This document shows, piece by piece, positions 1 through 7,955 of a DNA stretch of 64,000 nucleotides. The notes beneath the pieces are model-generated. The model was given only the letters and a program-made list of their open reading frames with translations, was not told the DNA's origin and made no database searches. The DNA comes from Bog-532 sp963742875 (GTDB lineage Bacteria; Actinomycetota; Actinomycetes; Streptosporangiales; Streptosporangiaceae): the NCBI GenBank assembly GCA_963742875.1, contig CAVUNO010000026.1, positions 868,001 through 932,000 of the forward strand, in the 5' to 3' direction. Positions within the stretch are counted from its first letter, which is position 1, and each line of letters begins with the position of its first letter. The position numbers were made by a program, and so were the translations under genes.

Positions 1-412
1 TGACCCGGGTCTTGCCCATCCGCTTGGTCAGCAGGGCCTGGCCGAGAACATTGTTGATCTTGTGCGACCCGGTGTGCGTCAGGTCCTCGCGCTTGAGCAG
101 GACCCGGCAGCCGGCCTGGGCGCCGAACCGGGGGACAGCGGTGAGCAGCGTCGGCCGGCCCGCGTAGTCACGTAGCAGCCGGGCCAGCTCGGTCTGGAAC
201 TCCGGGTCCGCCTGGGCCGCGGCGTACTGCGCGGTCAGCTCGTCCAGGGCCGCGGTCAGCGCCTCGGGGGCGAAGCTCCCGCCGTAGATCCCGAAGTGGC
301 CGGTCGCGTCGGGCACGGCCCCGCCGGCCAGGACCGGAGCGGAGGCGGGGGGAGGGCCCGGGCTGGGCGGCGCGCCGCGGCCTTCCGGGCGGGCGCCGAT
401 GTCACTGGTCAT
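1..412 (-). CDS. trpB: Tryptophan synthase beta chain, N-terminal part (cut by window edge)
   Basis: TrpB joins indole (channelled from TrpA) and serine to make tryptophan with a PLP cofactor. The visible 137 codons begin with a Pro/Ala-rich leader of about 40 residues, then FGIYGGSFAPEAL, RPTLL and LLKREDLTHTGSHKINN. The Lys in HKINN is the residue that carries PLP in this family; the usual HTGAHK reads HTGSHK here. The gene continues past base 1. Its ATG (412-410) shares one base with the TGA of trpC, so the two are translationally coupled. The remaining length, and whether trpA follows, cannot be seen. Confidence 0.95.
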   Translation of the reverse strand, partial: MTSDIGARPEGRGAPPSPGPPPASAPVLAGGAVPDATGHFGIYGGSFAPEALTAALDELTAQYAAAQADPEFQTELARLLRDYAGRPTLLTAVPRFGAQAGCRVLLKREDLTHTGSHKINNVLGQALLTKRMGKTRV

Positions 413-1218
413 CAGCGGTCACCGCGCAGCGCGGGATGGGAGGCCGCCGTGACCAGGTCCGCCACCGCGGCCCGCGGGTCCTTCCCGGTCACCAGGCTCT
501 CCCCGACCAGCACGGCGTCCGCGCCGGCGGCGGCGTAGGCGAGCAGATCGTGCGGCCCGCGCACACCGGACTCGGCGATCTTGACGATCCCGTCCGGGAT
601 CCGCGGCAGCATCGAGGAGACGATGCGGCGGTCGAGCCGCAGTGTGGTCAGGTCGCGGGCGTTGACGCCGATCACCTTGGCGTCGGCGTCCACCGCCCGC
701 TCGAGCTCGGCCTCGGCGTGGATCTCCACCAGCGGCACCAGGCCGATGGAGGACGCGCGCTCCACCAGGGACACCAGCGCGCTCTGCTCCAGCGCGGCCA
801 CGATGAGCAGAACCAGATCGGCCCCGTGGGCACGCGCCTCCCAGAGCTGGTAGGAGCTGACCACGAAGTCCTTGCGCAGCACCGGGATCCGCACGGCCTT
901 GCGCACGGCGATCAGGTCGTCCAGGGTGCCGCCGAACCGCCGCTTCTCGGTGAGCACGCTGATGATCCGGGCGCCGCCGGCCTCGTACGCGGCGGCCAGC
1001 GCGGCCGGGTCCGCGATCTCCGCCATCGCGCCCCGGGACGGGCTGGCCCGCTTGACTTCGGCGATGACGCTGACGCCGTCCGCCTTGAGCGCGGCGGCCG
1101 CGTCCCGTGACGACGGGGCGCAGCTGGCCATGTCCTTGAGCTGGTCAAGGGACACCCGCCGCTGCCGGTCGGCGAGATCGGCGCGTACGCCGTCCAGGAT
1201 CTCGTCGAGCACTGTCAC
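412..1218 (-). CDS. trpC: Indole-3-glycerol phosphate synthase
   Basis: Converts carboxyphenylaminodeoxyribulose-5-phosphate to indole-3-glycerol phosphate, the penultimate step of tryptophan synthesis, in the cytoplasm. The protein has 268 residues, normal for a monofunctional TrpC barrel. Family motifs are present: VIAEVKRASPSRG (about 51-63) with the catalytic Glu/Lys, FGGTLDDL (95-102), LRKDFV (114-119), GVNARDL (184-190) and AESGV (215-219). It is the upstream partner of trpB in a one-base overlap. The upstream gene on the same strand is a short winged-helix ORF, whereas many actinobacteria have a small HGxxPAAW-type protein at this place. Confidence 0.97.
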   Translation of the reverse strand: MTVLDEILDGVRADLADRQRRVSLDQLKDMASCAPSSRDAAAALKADGVSVIAEVKRASPSRGAMAEIADPAALAAAYEAGGARIISVLTEKRRFGGTLDDLIAVRKAVRIPVLRKDFVVSSYQLWEARAHGADLVLLIVAALEQSALVSLVERASSIGLVPLVEIHAEAELERAVDADAKVIGVNARDLTTLRLDRRIVSSMLPRIPDGIVKIAESGVRGPHDLLAYAAAGADAVLVGESLVTGKDPRAAVADLVTAASHPALRGDR

Positions 1219-1233
1219 GCGGTCCGCAGCCCC

Positions 1234-1599
1234 TCAGGATCGGTTAATGGTGCGCCACCGATGGTAGCGGGGCGCAGTGAGTGGCGCGGCAGGCACCCCA
1301 CAGTTAGACGCCGCATGCGCGCCGTCCATCGGGTCGTCGAGGATGTAGCCGGCGCCGCGCACGGTACGGATCGCGGCGGCCACGGCGGATGTGGCGAGCT
1401 TGGCGCGGAGCTGGGCGATCTGCACGTCCACCGCCCGGCCCGAGCCGGGCCGGTACGCCGGGCCCATCGCGGCCTGCAGCCGGAGCGCGGCGATGGTGTC
1501 GTCCGCGCTGGCGGCCACGATCACCCGCAGGCCGGCCCGGGCCAGGTAACGCCGCGCGACCTCGGGCTCGTGCCCGGCGAGCAGGACGGCCAGCGGCAC
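1234..1599 (-). CDS. Small protein with receiver-like start and OmpR/PhoB-type winged-helix end
   Basis: 121 residues from a GTG start. The C-terminal half (about 50-92) reads like the last part of an OmpR/PhoB DNA-binding domain: RAVDVQIAQLRAKL followed by IRTVRGAGYIL. The first 40 residues (AVLLAGHEPEVARRYL...) resemble the beginning of a receiver domain. The middle of both domains is missing, so this is either a heavily reduced regulator or a decaying one. Upstream, the 18-bp repeat array stays in frame with this ORF for several units until a 19-bp unit breaks the frame, so the true start could lie inside or beyond the repeat. DNA binding is inferred and no phosphoacceptor Asp context is convincing. 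Position within the trp block suggests co-transcription. Confidence 0.55.
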   Translation of the reverse strand: MPLAVLLAGHEPEVARRYLARAGLRVIVAASADDTIAALRLQAAMGPAYRPGSGRAVDVQIAQLRAKLATSAVAAAIRTVRGAGYILDDPMDGAHAASNCGVPAAPLTAPRYHRWRTINRS

Positions 1600-1757
1600 G
1601 GTGGGAGCACTGCGGACCCCGTGCGCCCCGTTGGCTCCGTGCGCCCCGTTGACCCCGCGGGCCCCGTTGACGCCGTGCGGCCCCGTTGACGCCGTGCGCC
1701 CCGTTGACCCTGCGGGCCCCGTTGACCCCGTGCGCCCCGTTGACCCCGCGGGTCCGT
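1600..1757. repeat. GC-rich tandem array, 18-bp unit
   Basis: About eight degenerate copies of an 18-bp unit containing GTTGACCCCGTGCGCCCC (plus strand), alternating with a GTTGACCCTGCGGGCCCC variant. One unit near 1670-1690 is 19 bp. It fills the space between the end of the TIGR02234 gene and the winged-helix ORF. On the minus strand a unit translates as VNGAHG or VNGARG. Confidence 0.85.
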
Positions 1758-2617
1758 TCAGCCGGCGCCGGGCCCACGCACGGACTCTGTGGTGGGACCG
1801 TTGCCCGTTGCGGTGAAACCGGTCGCGGCAGGATCATCACCGGTTGCGGTGGGATCGTCACCACGGCTGATCGAGTCCCACAGGCTGGCCGGATCGGGGA
1901 ACGCGGACGAGGACGAGGACGCGGGCGGCCTGCTCTGGGACGGGTGCGCCGCCTGGTCCGGGCGTTTGCCCGGGCGCTCAGCCGTGCGCTCGTACCGGCC
2001 CGACATGACCGGCCAGCGCGCGCCACGCCAGGCGGTGAGCAGCCCCGCCGCGATGATCGCGGCCGCCCCGGCGAACACCGCGACCCGCCACGGAACCCCG
2101 AGCATCACGGCGTGCACGGAGGAACCGCCCGTCACGATCGCGCCGCTCGGCGAGGAGCTGCCGCCGCCCGTGGTCGAGCCCGCCCCGCCGGACGCCACGG
2201 AGGCCGACGAGCTCACCTTGGTGGCCGCGGCCGCGATCACGCGCGAGGCGCCGAGCGACCCGCTCACCGCGATCGCGGTCCCCGCGCCGCATAGGGCGAG
2301 GACCAGGCCGGCGGCGCGGCGTACCAGGCCGCGGGTCGCGATAACGGCGGCCAGGCAGGCGAGCCCGGCCAGCGCGAGCGCGCCCGCAGCCGGGGCCAGA
2401 TCCTGGCCGGTGACGGTGATGGCCTGCGAGGGCAGCGGGCGCGGGGCCACGTAGACGGCGCGGGCCCAGCCCTGCCGGACGGTCAGCAGCGCCAGGCCGG
2501 CCCGGCCGCGCCGAGCAGCAGGGTGAGCGCATATTGCCGACGAGGGCTCGGTGGGCTCACTGGGTTCGTGGCGCTCACAGAGCTCGTGGGGTTCGCGGGG
2601 CTGACGGGAGCGGTCAC
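1758..2617 (-). pseudogene. Trp biosynthesis-associated membrane protein (TIGR02234), split by a frameshift
   Basis: Conserved actinobacterial membrane protein found between his/trp genes; its function is unknown. The GTG start at 2617 lies five bases after the hisI stop. The first frame reads RRQYALTLLLGAAG and then stops at 2483. The family sequence resumes in another frame as GLALLTVRQGWARAVYVAP and runs to 1758. Restoring one base in the GGCCGGGCCGG string at about 2495-2508 gives a continuous protein of about 286 residues. The downstream part shows two hydrophobic pairs separated by a Ser/Gly-rich loop, and a Pro/Ser-rich cytoplasmic tail. It could be a real inactivating mutation or a sequencing indel; two other genes in this window show the same kind of lesion. 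Confidence 0.75.
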
Positions 2618-2621
2618 CCGG

Positions 2622-3032
2622 TCAGGCCTCCTCGGGACGCCCCGCGGCGACCGGCTCCGGCCGCTCTCCGGTGACGGACTCAAGCCGGCCCGCGTCGAAA
2701 CAGGTTCGGTCGCCGGTGTGGCACGCCGCACCGACCTGGTCCACCCGCACCAGGACAGTGTCGCCGTCGCAGTCGAGTGCCACCGACTTGACCCACTGCT
2801 GGTGGCCAGACGTATCGCCCTTGACCCAGTACTCCTGGCGGCTGCGCGACCAGTACGTGCAGCGCCCGGTGGTAAGCGTCCGGTGCAGCGCCTCGTCGTC
2901 CATCCAGCCGACCATCAGCACCTCACCGGTGTCATGCTGCTGGGCGACCGCCACGAAAAGGCCCGCGGCGTCCCGCTTCAGCCGCTGCGCGATGTCCGGC
3001 TCCAGCCGCGAAGGGCGGGCGGCACTGCTCAT
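2622..3032 (-). CDS. hisI: Phosphoribosyl-AMP cyclohydrolase
   Basis: Opens the adenine ring of phosphoribosyl-AMP, the third step of histidine synthesis, in the cytoplasm. 136 residues, the usual size of the cyclohydrolase-only form; no fused HisE domain. Visible hallmarks are VLMVGWMDDEAL, WSRSRQEYWVKG, SVALDCDGDTVLVRV (metal-binding Asp/Cys) and ACHTGDRTCF carrying the zinc cysteines. An AGGGG-like ribosome site precedes the ATG. It is the first minus-strand gene of the hisI-TIGR02234-trpC-trpB run and is divergent from the TIGR03085 gene. trpE, often found right after hisI in related genomes, is not here. Confidence 0.97.
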   Translation of the reverse strand: MSSAARPSRLEPDIAQRLKRDAAGLFVAVAQQHDTGEVLMVGWMDDEALHRTLTTGRCTYWSRSRQEYWVKGDTSGHQQWVKSVALDCDGDTVLVRVDQVGAACHTGDRTCFDAGRLESVTGERPEPVAAGRPEEA

Positions 3033-3159
3033 TGTCCCCTCATTCCTGTGCGTGCGCCCCGGGCCATTCTCGTGCGTGACGCCCCGGGGCCGGGCGCCGT
3101 GACCAGCGTAGCCGGGACCGCGCTACCGGCCGGGCCGAGATCACCTCTACGATTCGCTG

Positions 3160-3864
3160 ATGGGATATTCGCGGGATGAACGCCTCGCCCTGTGCGCGGC
3201 TCTGGACGAGGCCGGCCCGGACGCGCCGACGCTGTGCGCGGGCTGGACCGCCCGGGACCTGGCCGCGCACCTGGTGCTGCGCGAGCGCCGGCTGGACGCC
3301 AGCGCGGGCATCCCCGGCGGCCCGCTGGCGGGGTACACCGCGCGGGTGCAGCAGCGGCTCGCGTCGCGGAAGTCCTTCCCGGAACTGGTCGACACGATCC
3401 GCAACGGGCCGCCCAGGCTGTCGCCGTGGGCGATTCCCGCCCTCGACGAGCGGACCAACACCGTCGAGTTCTTCGTGCATCACGAGGACATCCGCCGTGC
3501 CGCGCCGGACTGGAAGCCGCGCGAGATCAGCCCGGGGCTATCGGACGCGCTGTGGGCGCGGCTGCGGGTGGCCAAGCTGACGATGCGGCGGGTACCGGTC
3601 GGGGTCGAATTCGCCCGGAACGATGACGCTGCGGGCACCACCGACGACGCGCGCGGCGCCGAACCGGCTGGTACGCGGGCAAGTACGGGGGGCGCGCCAG
3701 AGTTCAGGATGACGGTGCGGCGCGGGACACCGGTGGTGACCGTGACCGGTCCGCCGGCGGAACTGACCCTGTGGGCCACCGGACGGACCACGGCGGCGAA
3801 GGTCAGGCTGGACGGCACCAAGGCCGCCACGGCGACGCTGGCCCAGGCCAGCTGGCGTCTCTGA
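3160..3864 (+). CDS. TIGR03085 family putative metal-binding protein (DinB-like fold)
   Basis: 234 residues. The start TLCAGWTARDLAAHLVLRERRLDA and the later NTVEFFVHHEDIRRA match the TIGR03085 actinobacterial family, related to the mycothiol-dependent maleylpyruvate isomerase/DinB superfamily. Members have histidines arranged for a metal site (here His in DLAAHL and the HH pair). The C-terminal part (about 150-234) is a small variable domain. The reaction is unknown. It is divergent from hisI, a neighbourhood kept in many actinobacteria, but nothing in the sequence ties it to histidine synthesis. Confidence 0.85.
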   Translation: MGYSRDERLALCAALDEAGPDAPTLCAGWTARDLAAHLVLRERRLDASAGIPGGPLAGYTARVQQRLASRKSFPELVDTIRNGPPRLSPWAIPALDERTNTVEFFVHHEDIRRAAPDWKPREISPGLSDALWARLRVAKLTMRRVPVGVEFARNDDAAGTTDDARGAEPAGTRASTGGAPEFRMTVRRGTPVVTVTGPPAELTLWATGRTTAAKVRLDGTKAATATLAQASWRL

Positions 3865-3905
3865 GCCCCGACACACGTTTGAGCACGGCTGTGTGCGCCC
3901 CGCGC

Positions 3906-4033
3906 GTCTGAGCACGGGCGCGTCTGAGCACGGGCACGTCTGAGCACGGGCACGTCTGAGCACGGGCACGTCTGAGCACGGGCACGTCTGAGCACGGGCA
4001 CGTCTGAGCACGGGCACGTCTGAGCACGGCGCG
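3906..4033. repeat. Tandem array, 16-bp unit
   Basis: Eight head-to-tail copies of GTCTGAGCACGGGCAC, almost identical, spaced exactly 16 bases (starts at 3906, 3922, 3938, 3954, 3970, 3986, 4002, 4018), with a diverged copy just before. It lies between two converging genes. The unit is not a multiple of three and carries TGA on the plus strand, so it is not coding. No spacers differ between copies, so it is not CRISPR. Confidence 0.95.
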
Positions 4034-4075
4034 TGCCTGACGAGCCGAGCGGGCCCGGTGACCCCGGTCCCGGCG

Positions 4076-4417
4076 TTACTGGGCGCCCAGTTCCCGCTTC
4101 AGGCGGGCCAGATCGTCCTCCACGTCGCCGTGCCGCGACGACGGGACGTTCTCGACCTGCTGCCACTCCGGCGCCGCCAGTACCTGGCCGGCGGGCCGTT
4201 CGGTGACGCGGGCTTTGCGCTCCGCCTTCTGCTCCCGGACCTGGGCCCGGCGTTCCCGGGCGAGGCGGTACTGACTGTGTGCCTTGACCGCGACCGCGAT
4301 GATCGCACCAATGACCAGGACGATGAAGGCCAGCTTCAACAGGTGGAAGACCGATTCGACGACGATGAAAGCGATCAGGGCACCGATGGCGATCAAGACG
4401 ACCTTGGCCCAGCGCAT
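4076..4417 (-). CDS. Small membrane protein of unknown function
   Basis: 113 residues from the ATG at 4417, chosen because AAAGGGGGC lies just upstream; an upstream in-frame ATG (4468) lacks this. Residues 1-42 form two closely spaced hydrophobic stretches (VVLIAIGALIAFIVVES and LKLAFIVLVIGAIIAVAV), followed by a charged Arg/Lys/Glu-rich cytoplasmic tail that looks helical (RLARERRAQVREQKAERK) and an acidic end. It converges with the TIGR03085 gene across the 16-bp array and is divergent from ppgK. I do not recognise a function. Confidence 0.75.
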   Translation of the reverse strand: MRWAKVVLIAIGALIAFIVVESVFHLLKLAFIVLVIGAIIAVAVKAHSQYRLARERRAQVREQKAERKARVTERPAGQVLAAPEWQQVENVPSSRHGDVEDDLARLKRELGAQ

Positions 4418-4554
4418 CAGCCGCCCCCTTTCCGCGGCTAGGCACGCCCTGATGGGGCATGTACTCATAAAGAGCTTACCTGGGAGTGCGTAATACTGGG
4501 CAGCGGCGGCCAGCCTCCCGGCTCGGGGCCGGCCGGGAGGGAGAAGGAGTGAGC

Positions 4555-5427
4555 ATGCACGCGCTGGGCATCGATATCGGCGGCACGGGGATTAAGGCGG
4601 CGCCCGTTGATCTGGAAACGGGCAAGTTCCTGGCCGACCGGGTAAAGATCGCGACGCCGCAGCCGTCCGCTCCGCACCCCGTGGCCGAGGTCGTCAGCAA
4701 ACTCGTGCACGCCTTCTCCTGGTCCGGGCCTATCGGCGTCACCTTCCCCGGGGTGGTGATGAGCGGGGTTACGCGGACGGCGGCCAACTTGGACAAGAGG
4801 TGGATCGACCTGGACGCCCGGTCCTTGCTGGCCAAGGCGGCCGGGCAGGAGCTCCGGCTGCTGAACGACGCCGACGCGGCGGGCATCGCGGAAATGACGT
4901 TCGGCGCGGGAAGCGGCGAGTGCGGGACGGTCCTGATGGTGACGCTCGGCACCGGGATCGGCAGCGCCCTGTTCGTCAACGGCATCCTGGTCCCTAACAC
5001 CGAATTCGGTCACCTGGAGATCCGCGGCAAGGACGCGGAGCGGCGGGCCTCCGAGCACGCCAAGACCGTCCACGAGCTGGGCTGGAAGCAGTGGGCGAAG
5101 AACGTGAACGAGTACCTCGAGCACGTCGAGGCACTGCTTTCGCCGCAGCTCATCATTATCGGCGGCGGGATCAGCAGGCAGTCGGACAAGTTCATCCCGT
5201 TGTTCACCGGCTTGAACGCTCGTGTCGTCCCGGCCGCGATGCACAACGACGCGGGCATCACGGGGGCCGCGATGGCGGCCCACCCCGTTTCGGCCGCCCC
5301 GTCCCGGGCGGGCGCGGCCGCCAACGTGAACCCGGGCCTGAGGCGAACGCTCGGGGCCACGGGCACCGCCGGCACCTACGGCGACCGGGGCCTGCCAGGA
5401 TTCCTCAGTCCGGGACTGTCCGAGTAA
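4555..5427 (+). CDS. ppgK: Polyphosphate glucokinase
   Basis: ROK-type kinase that phosphorylates glucose with inorganic polyphosphate (and usually ATP); typical of actinobacteria. 290 residues from the ATG at 4555, preceded by GAGAAGGAG. The N-terminus GIDIGGTGIKAAPVDL is the phosphate-binding loop; the second loop is LGTGIGSALF (about 130-140). The conserved NTEFGHLEIRGKDAERRAS block is diagnostic of PpgK. The last 45 residues are an Ala/Gly/Pro-rich tail beyond the core. It stands alone on the plus strand between minus-strand genes, so it probably has its own promoter in 4418-4554. The tail ends just before the 20-bp repeat array. Confidence 0.93.
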   Translation: MHALGIDIGGTGIKAAPVDLETGKFLADRVKIATPQPSAPHPVAEVVSKLVHAFSWSGPIGVTFPGVVMSGVTRTAANLDKRWIDLDARSLLAKAAGQELRLLNDADAAGIAEMTFGAGSGECGTVLMVTLGTGIGSALFVNGILVPNTEFGHLEIRGKDAERRASEHAKTVHELGWKQWAKNVNEYLEHVEALLSPQLIIIGGGISRQSDKFIPLFTGLNARVVPAAMHNDAGITGAAMAAHPVSAAPSRAGAAANVNPGLRRTLGATGTAGTYGDRGLPGFLSPGLSE

Positions 5428-5500
5428 GCGGCGCCCGGGGGCAACGAGCGGAACCGGGGACGCTGCTGGCGGGGCGGTACGGCACCGGCCCGGCCTCCGG

Positions 5501-5711
5501 TCAGCGGACGAGCGTCCCGCCAGCGGACCGGGCGTCCCGCCAGCGGACCGGGCGTCCCGCCAGCGGACCGGGCGTCCCGCCAGCGGACCGGGCGTCCCGC
5601 CAGCGGACCGGGCGTCCCGCCAGCGGACCGGGCGTCCCGCCAGCGGACCGGGCGTCCCGCCAGCGGACCGGGCGTCCCGCCAGCGGACCGGGCGTCCCGT
5701 CAGCGGACCGG
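5501..5711. repeat. Tandem array, 20-bp unit, reaching into the hisF stop codon
   Basis: About ten copies of GCGTCCCGCCAGCGGACCGG, nearly perfect and exactly 20 bases apart, between ppgK and hisF. The last unit before hisF carries T instead of C at 5700. On the minus strand this makes the TGA that ends hisF, while other units read TGG. It is therefore part of the hisF 3' end. Confidence 0.95.
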
Positions 5712-6485
5712 GCGACCGGCCGCGCGGAGCGCGTTCTTCACCTCGGCGATGCGGAGTGTCCCGAAGTGGAACACGCTCGCCGCGAGCACCGCGTCCGCGC
5801 CGGCGTCCACGGCCGGGGCAAAGTGGGCGACCTCGCCCGCGCCGCCGCTGGCGATCACCGGGATGGTGACCGCCCGTCGCACCGCGCCGATCAGCTCCAG
5901 GTCGAAGCCCGCCTTGGTGCCGTCGGCGTCCATCGAGTTGAGCAGGATCTCCCCCGCGCCCAGCTCGGCGCCGCGGTGCGCCCACTCCACCGCGTCGATG
6001 CCCGTGCCCCGGCGGCCGCCGTGCGTGGTGACCTCGAATCCGCTGGGCGGCGGGGCGGTCCCGGCCGTGGGTTCGGCGGTGAAGCGGCGTGCGTCGACGG
6101 ACAGCACGACGCACTGCGAGCCGAACCGGCGGGCCGCCTCGGCGAGCAGGTCCGGCCGGGCGATGGCGGCGGTGTTCAGCGAGACCTTGTCCGCACCGGC
6201 GCGGAGCAGCCGGTCGATGTCGTCCTCGCTGCGCACCCCGCCGCCCACGGTCAGCGGGATGAACACCTGCTCGGCGGTCCGGCGCACGACGTCGTAGGTG
6301 GTCTCCCGGCCGCCGCTGGACGCGGTGATGTCCAGGAACGTCAGCTCATCGGCGCCTTCGGCGTCGTAGGCGGCGGCCAGTTCGACGGGATCGCCCGCAT
6401 CCCGCAGGTCACGGAAGTTAATCCCTTTGACGACCCGGCCCGCGTCCACGTCCAGGCAGGGAATGACCCGGACCGCGACCGTCAC
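5700..6485 (-). CDS. hisF: Imidazole glycerol phosphate synthase, cyclase subunit
   Basis: Cyclase half of the HisF-HisH enzyme; uses ammonia from HisH to convert PRFAR to imidazole glycerol phosphate and AICAR. 261 residues, a complete (beta/alpha)8 barrel. Motifs: VIPCLDVDAGRVVKG with catalytic Asp near residue 11, ELTFLDITAS, VGGGVRSEDDIDRLLRAGADKVSLN, SMDADGTKAGFDLEL with the second Asp, and PVIASGGAGE. Its last codons (GRPVR) are read from the outermost copy of the 20-bp array. It lies about 100 bases downstream of priA. Confidence 0.97.
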   Translation of the reverse strand: MTVAVRVIPCLDVDAGRVVKGINFRDLRDAGDPVELAAAYDAEGADELTFLDITASSGGRETTYDVVRRTAEQVFIPLTVGGGVRSEDDIDRLLRAGADKVSLNTAAIARPDLLAEAARRFGSQCVVLSVDARRFTAEPTAGTAPPPSGFEVTTHGGRRGTGIDAVEWAHRGAELGAGEILLNSMDADGTKAGFDLELIGAVRRAVTIPVIASGGAGEVAHFAPAVDAGADAVLAASVFHFGTLRIAEVKNALRAAGRPVR

Positions 6486-6585
6486 TGTGCTGCCTCCAGA
6501 CGTTCGCGCCGCCGCCAGGCAGGAAAGCCGCTGGCCGCTCGCGGGGCCCCAGGGGCCCCGTCCGCTAGCCGGTTGGCGGCGACGC

Positions 6586-7317
6586 TCACGGGGCCACCGT
6601 TTCCAGCGCCTCTTCCAGGCTGAACGCGCCCGCGTAGAGGGCCTTGCCGACGATCGCGCCCTCGACGCCGAGCGTCACGAGCGCGGCGATCGCGCGCAGG
6701 TCGGCCAGGCTGGATACTCCCCCGCTGGCCACCACCGGGCGGGTGGTGCGCGCGCATACCGCGCGCAGCAGGTCCAGGTTCGGGCCGCGCAGCGTGCCGT
6801 CCTTGGTCACGTCGGTGATCACGTACCGGGCGCAGCCGTCGGCGTCGAAGCGGCCCAGCGTCTCGTACAGGTCGCCGCCTTCGGACGTCCAGCCGCGCGC
6901 GGCCAGCCGGGTCCCGCGCACGTCGAGTCCGACCGCGATCCGGTCACCGTTCCGGGCGATCACCGAACGCACCCAGTCCGGGTTCTCCAGGGCCGCGGTG
7001 CCGATGTTCACCCGGGTGCAGCCGGTCGCGAGCGCGGCCGCCAGCGAGGCGTCGTCACGGATGCCGCCGGACAGCTCCACGTTGACGTCGAGACGGCCGA
7101 CCACCTTGGCGAGCAGCGCGGCGTTGGAGCCCCGCCCGAACGCGGCGTCCAGGTCCACCAGGTGGATCCAGTCCGCGCCGGAACGCTGCCAGGCGAGCGC
7201 GGCCTCCATCGGGTCGCCGTACCCCGTCTCCGTGCCGGCCGCGCCCTGGACCAGCCGCACCGCCTGCCCCCCGGCGACGTCCACGGCGGGCAGCAGGGTC
7301 AGCCTGTGGTCCGTCAT
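6586..7317 (-). CDS. priA: Bifunctional HisA/TrpF isomerase
   Basis: Actinobacteria use one barrel enzyme, PriA, for both the ProFAR isomerase step of histidine synthesis (HisA) and phosphoribosylanthranilate isomerisation (TrpF). 243 residues starting LTLLPAVDVAGGQAVRLVQG. Conserved features: PAVDV with catalytic Asp near residue 11, DWIHLVDLDAAFGRG, VELSGGIRDD, the catalytic ITDVTKDGTLRGPN, and VVASGGVSSLADL. The ATG overlaps the hisH TGA as ATGA. The dual role is inferred from lineage and the absence of trpF in the visible trp block. Confidence 0.93.
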   Translation of the reverse strand: MTDHRLTLLPAVDVAGGQAVRLVQGAAGTETGYGDPMEAALAWQRSGADWIHLVDLDAAFGRGSNAALLAKVVGRLDVNVELSGGIRDDASLAAALATGCTRVNIGTAALENPDWVRSVIARNGDRIAVGLDVRGTRLAARGWTSEGGDLYETLGRFDADGCARYVITDVTKDGTLRGPNLDLLRAVCARTTRPVVASGGVSSLADLRAIAALVTLGVEGAIVGKALYAGAFSLEEALETVAP

Positions 7318-7955
7318 CGGATCCTCTCCAGCCAGTTCGACAGCACGGTCGCGCCCGCGTCGCCGGATTTCTCCGGGTGGAACTGCGTCGCGGCCAGTGC
7401 CCCGTCCTCCACCGCGGCCGCGAACGGCTCGCCGTGGGTGGTCCACGTGATCAGCGCGCCGGATTCGCGCAGCAGTCCCGCATGCGCGTAGCGCAGCGCG
7501 AAGGAGTGCACGAAGTAGAACCGCGTATCCGGCCCGATCCCGGCGAACAGCAACGTACTTTCGGGTAGGGAGACCGTGTTCCAGCCCATGTGCGGGAGCA
7601 CCGGGGCCTCCAGTCGCTCCACCGTGCCGGGCAGCAGCCCGCACCCCTCGGTGAGCAAGCCGTGCTCGACGCCGGACTGGAACAGCACCTGCATCCCGAC
7701 GCAGATGCCGAGGACCGGCCGCCCGGCGGCGAGCCGCTGGGCGATCAGCTTGTCCCCGCCCACCCCGCGCAGGCCCGCCATGCACGCCGCGAAGGCGCCC
7801 ACTCCCGGGACCGCCAGGCCGTCGGCGTCCAGCGCCGCGTCCGGATCGGCCGTGACCCTGACATCCGCGCCGACTCGCGCCAGGGCCCGTTCGGCGGAGC
7901 GAAGATTTCCCGAACCATAATCCAGCACGACCACGGATGGCTTCACAGCGCTCAC
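7314..7955 (-). CDS. hisH: Imidazole glycerol phosphate synthase, glutamine amidotransferase subunit
   Basis: Supplies ammonia from glutamine to HisF. 213 residues with the class I amidotransferase triad: nucleophile Cys in PVLGICVGMQVLFQ, and His/Glu in ATQFHPEKSG. The N-terminus SVVVLDYGSGNLRS is typical. The GTG start (7955) overlaps the hisB stop as GTGA, and its own stop overlaps the priA start, so translation is coupled on both sides. A GTG nine bases further in is possible. Confidence 0.96.
   Translation of the reverse strand: MSAVKPSVVVLDYGSGNLRSAERALARVGADVRVTADPDAALDADGLAVPGVGAFAACMAGLRGVGGDKLIAQRLAAGRPVLGICVGMQVLFQSGVEHGLLTEGCGLLPGTVERLEAPVLPHMGWNTVSLPESTLLFAGIGPDTRFYFVHSFALRYAHAGLLRESGALITWTTHGEPFAAAVEDGALAATQFHPEKSGDAGATVLSNWLERIR

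Noticed and set aside
5501..5711. Possible CRISPR array
   Set aside because: Units are contiguous 20-bp repeats with no unique spacers and no cas genes nearby. The same holds for the 16- and 18-bp arrays.
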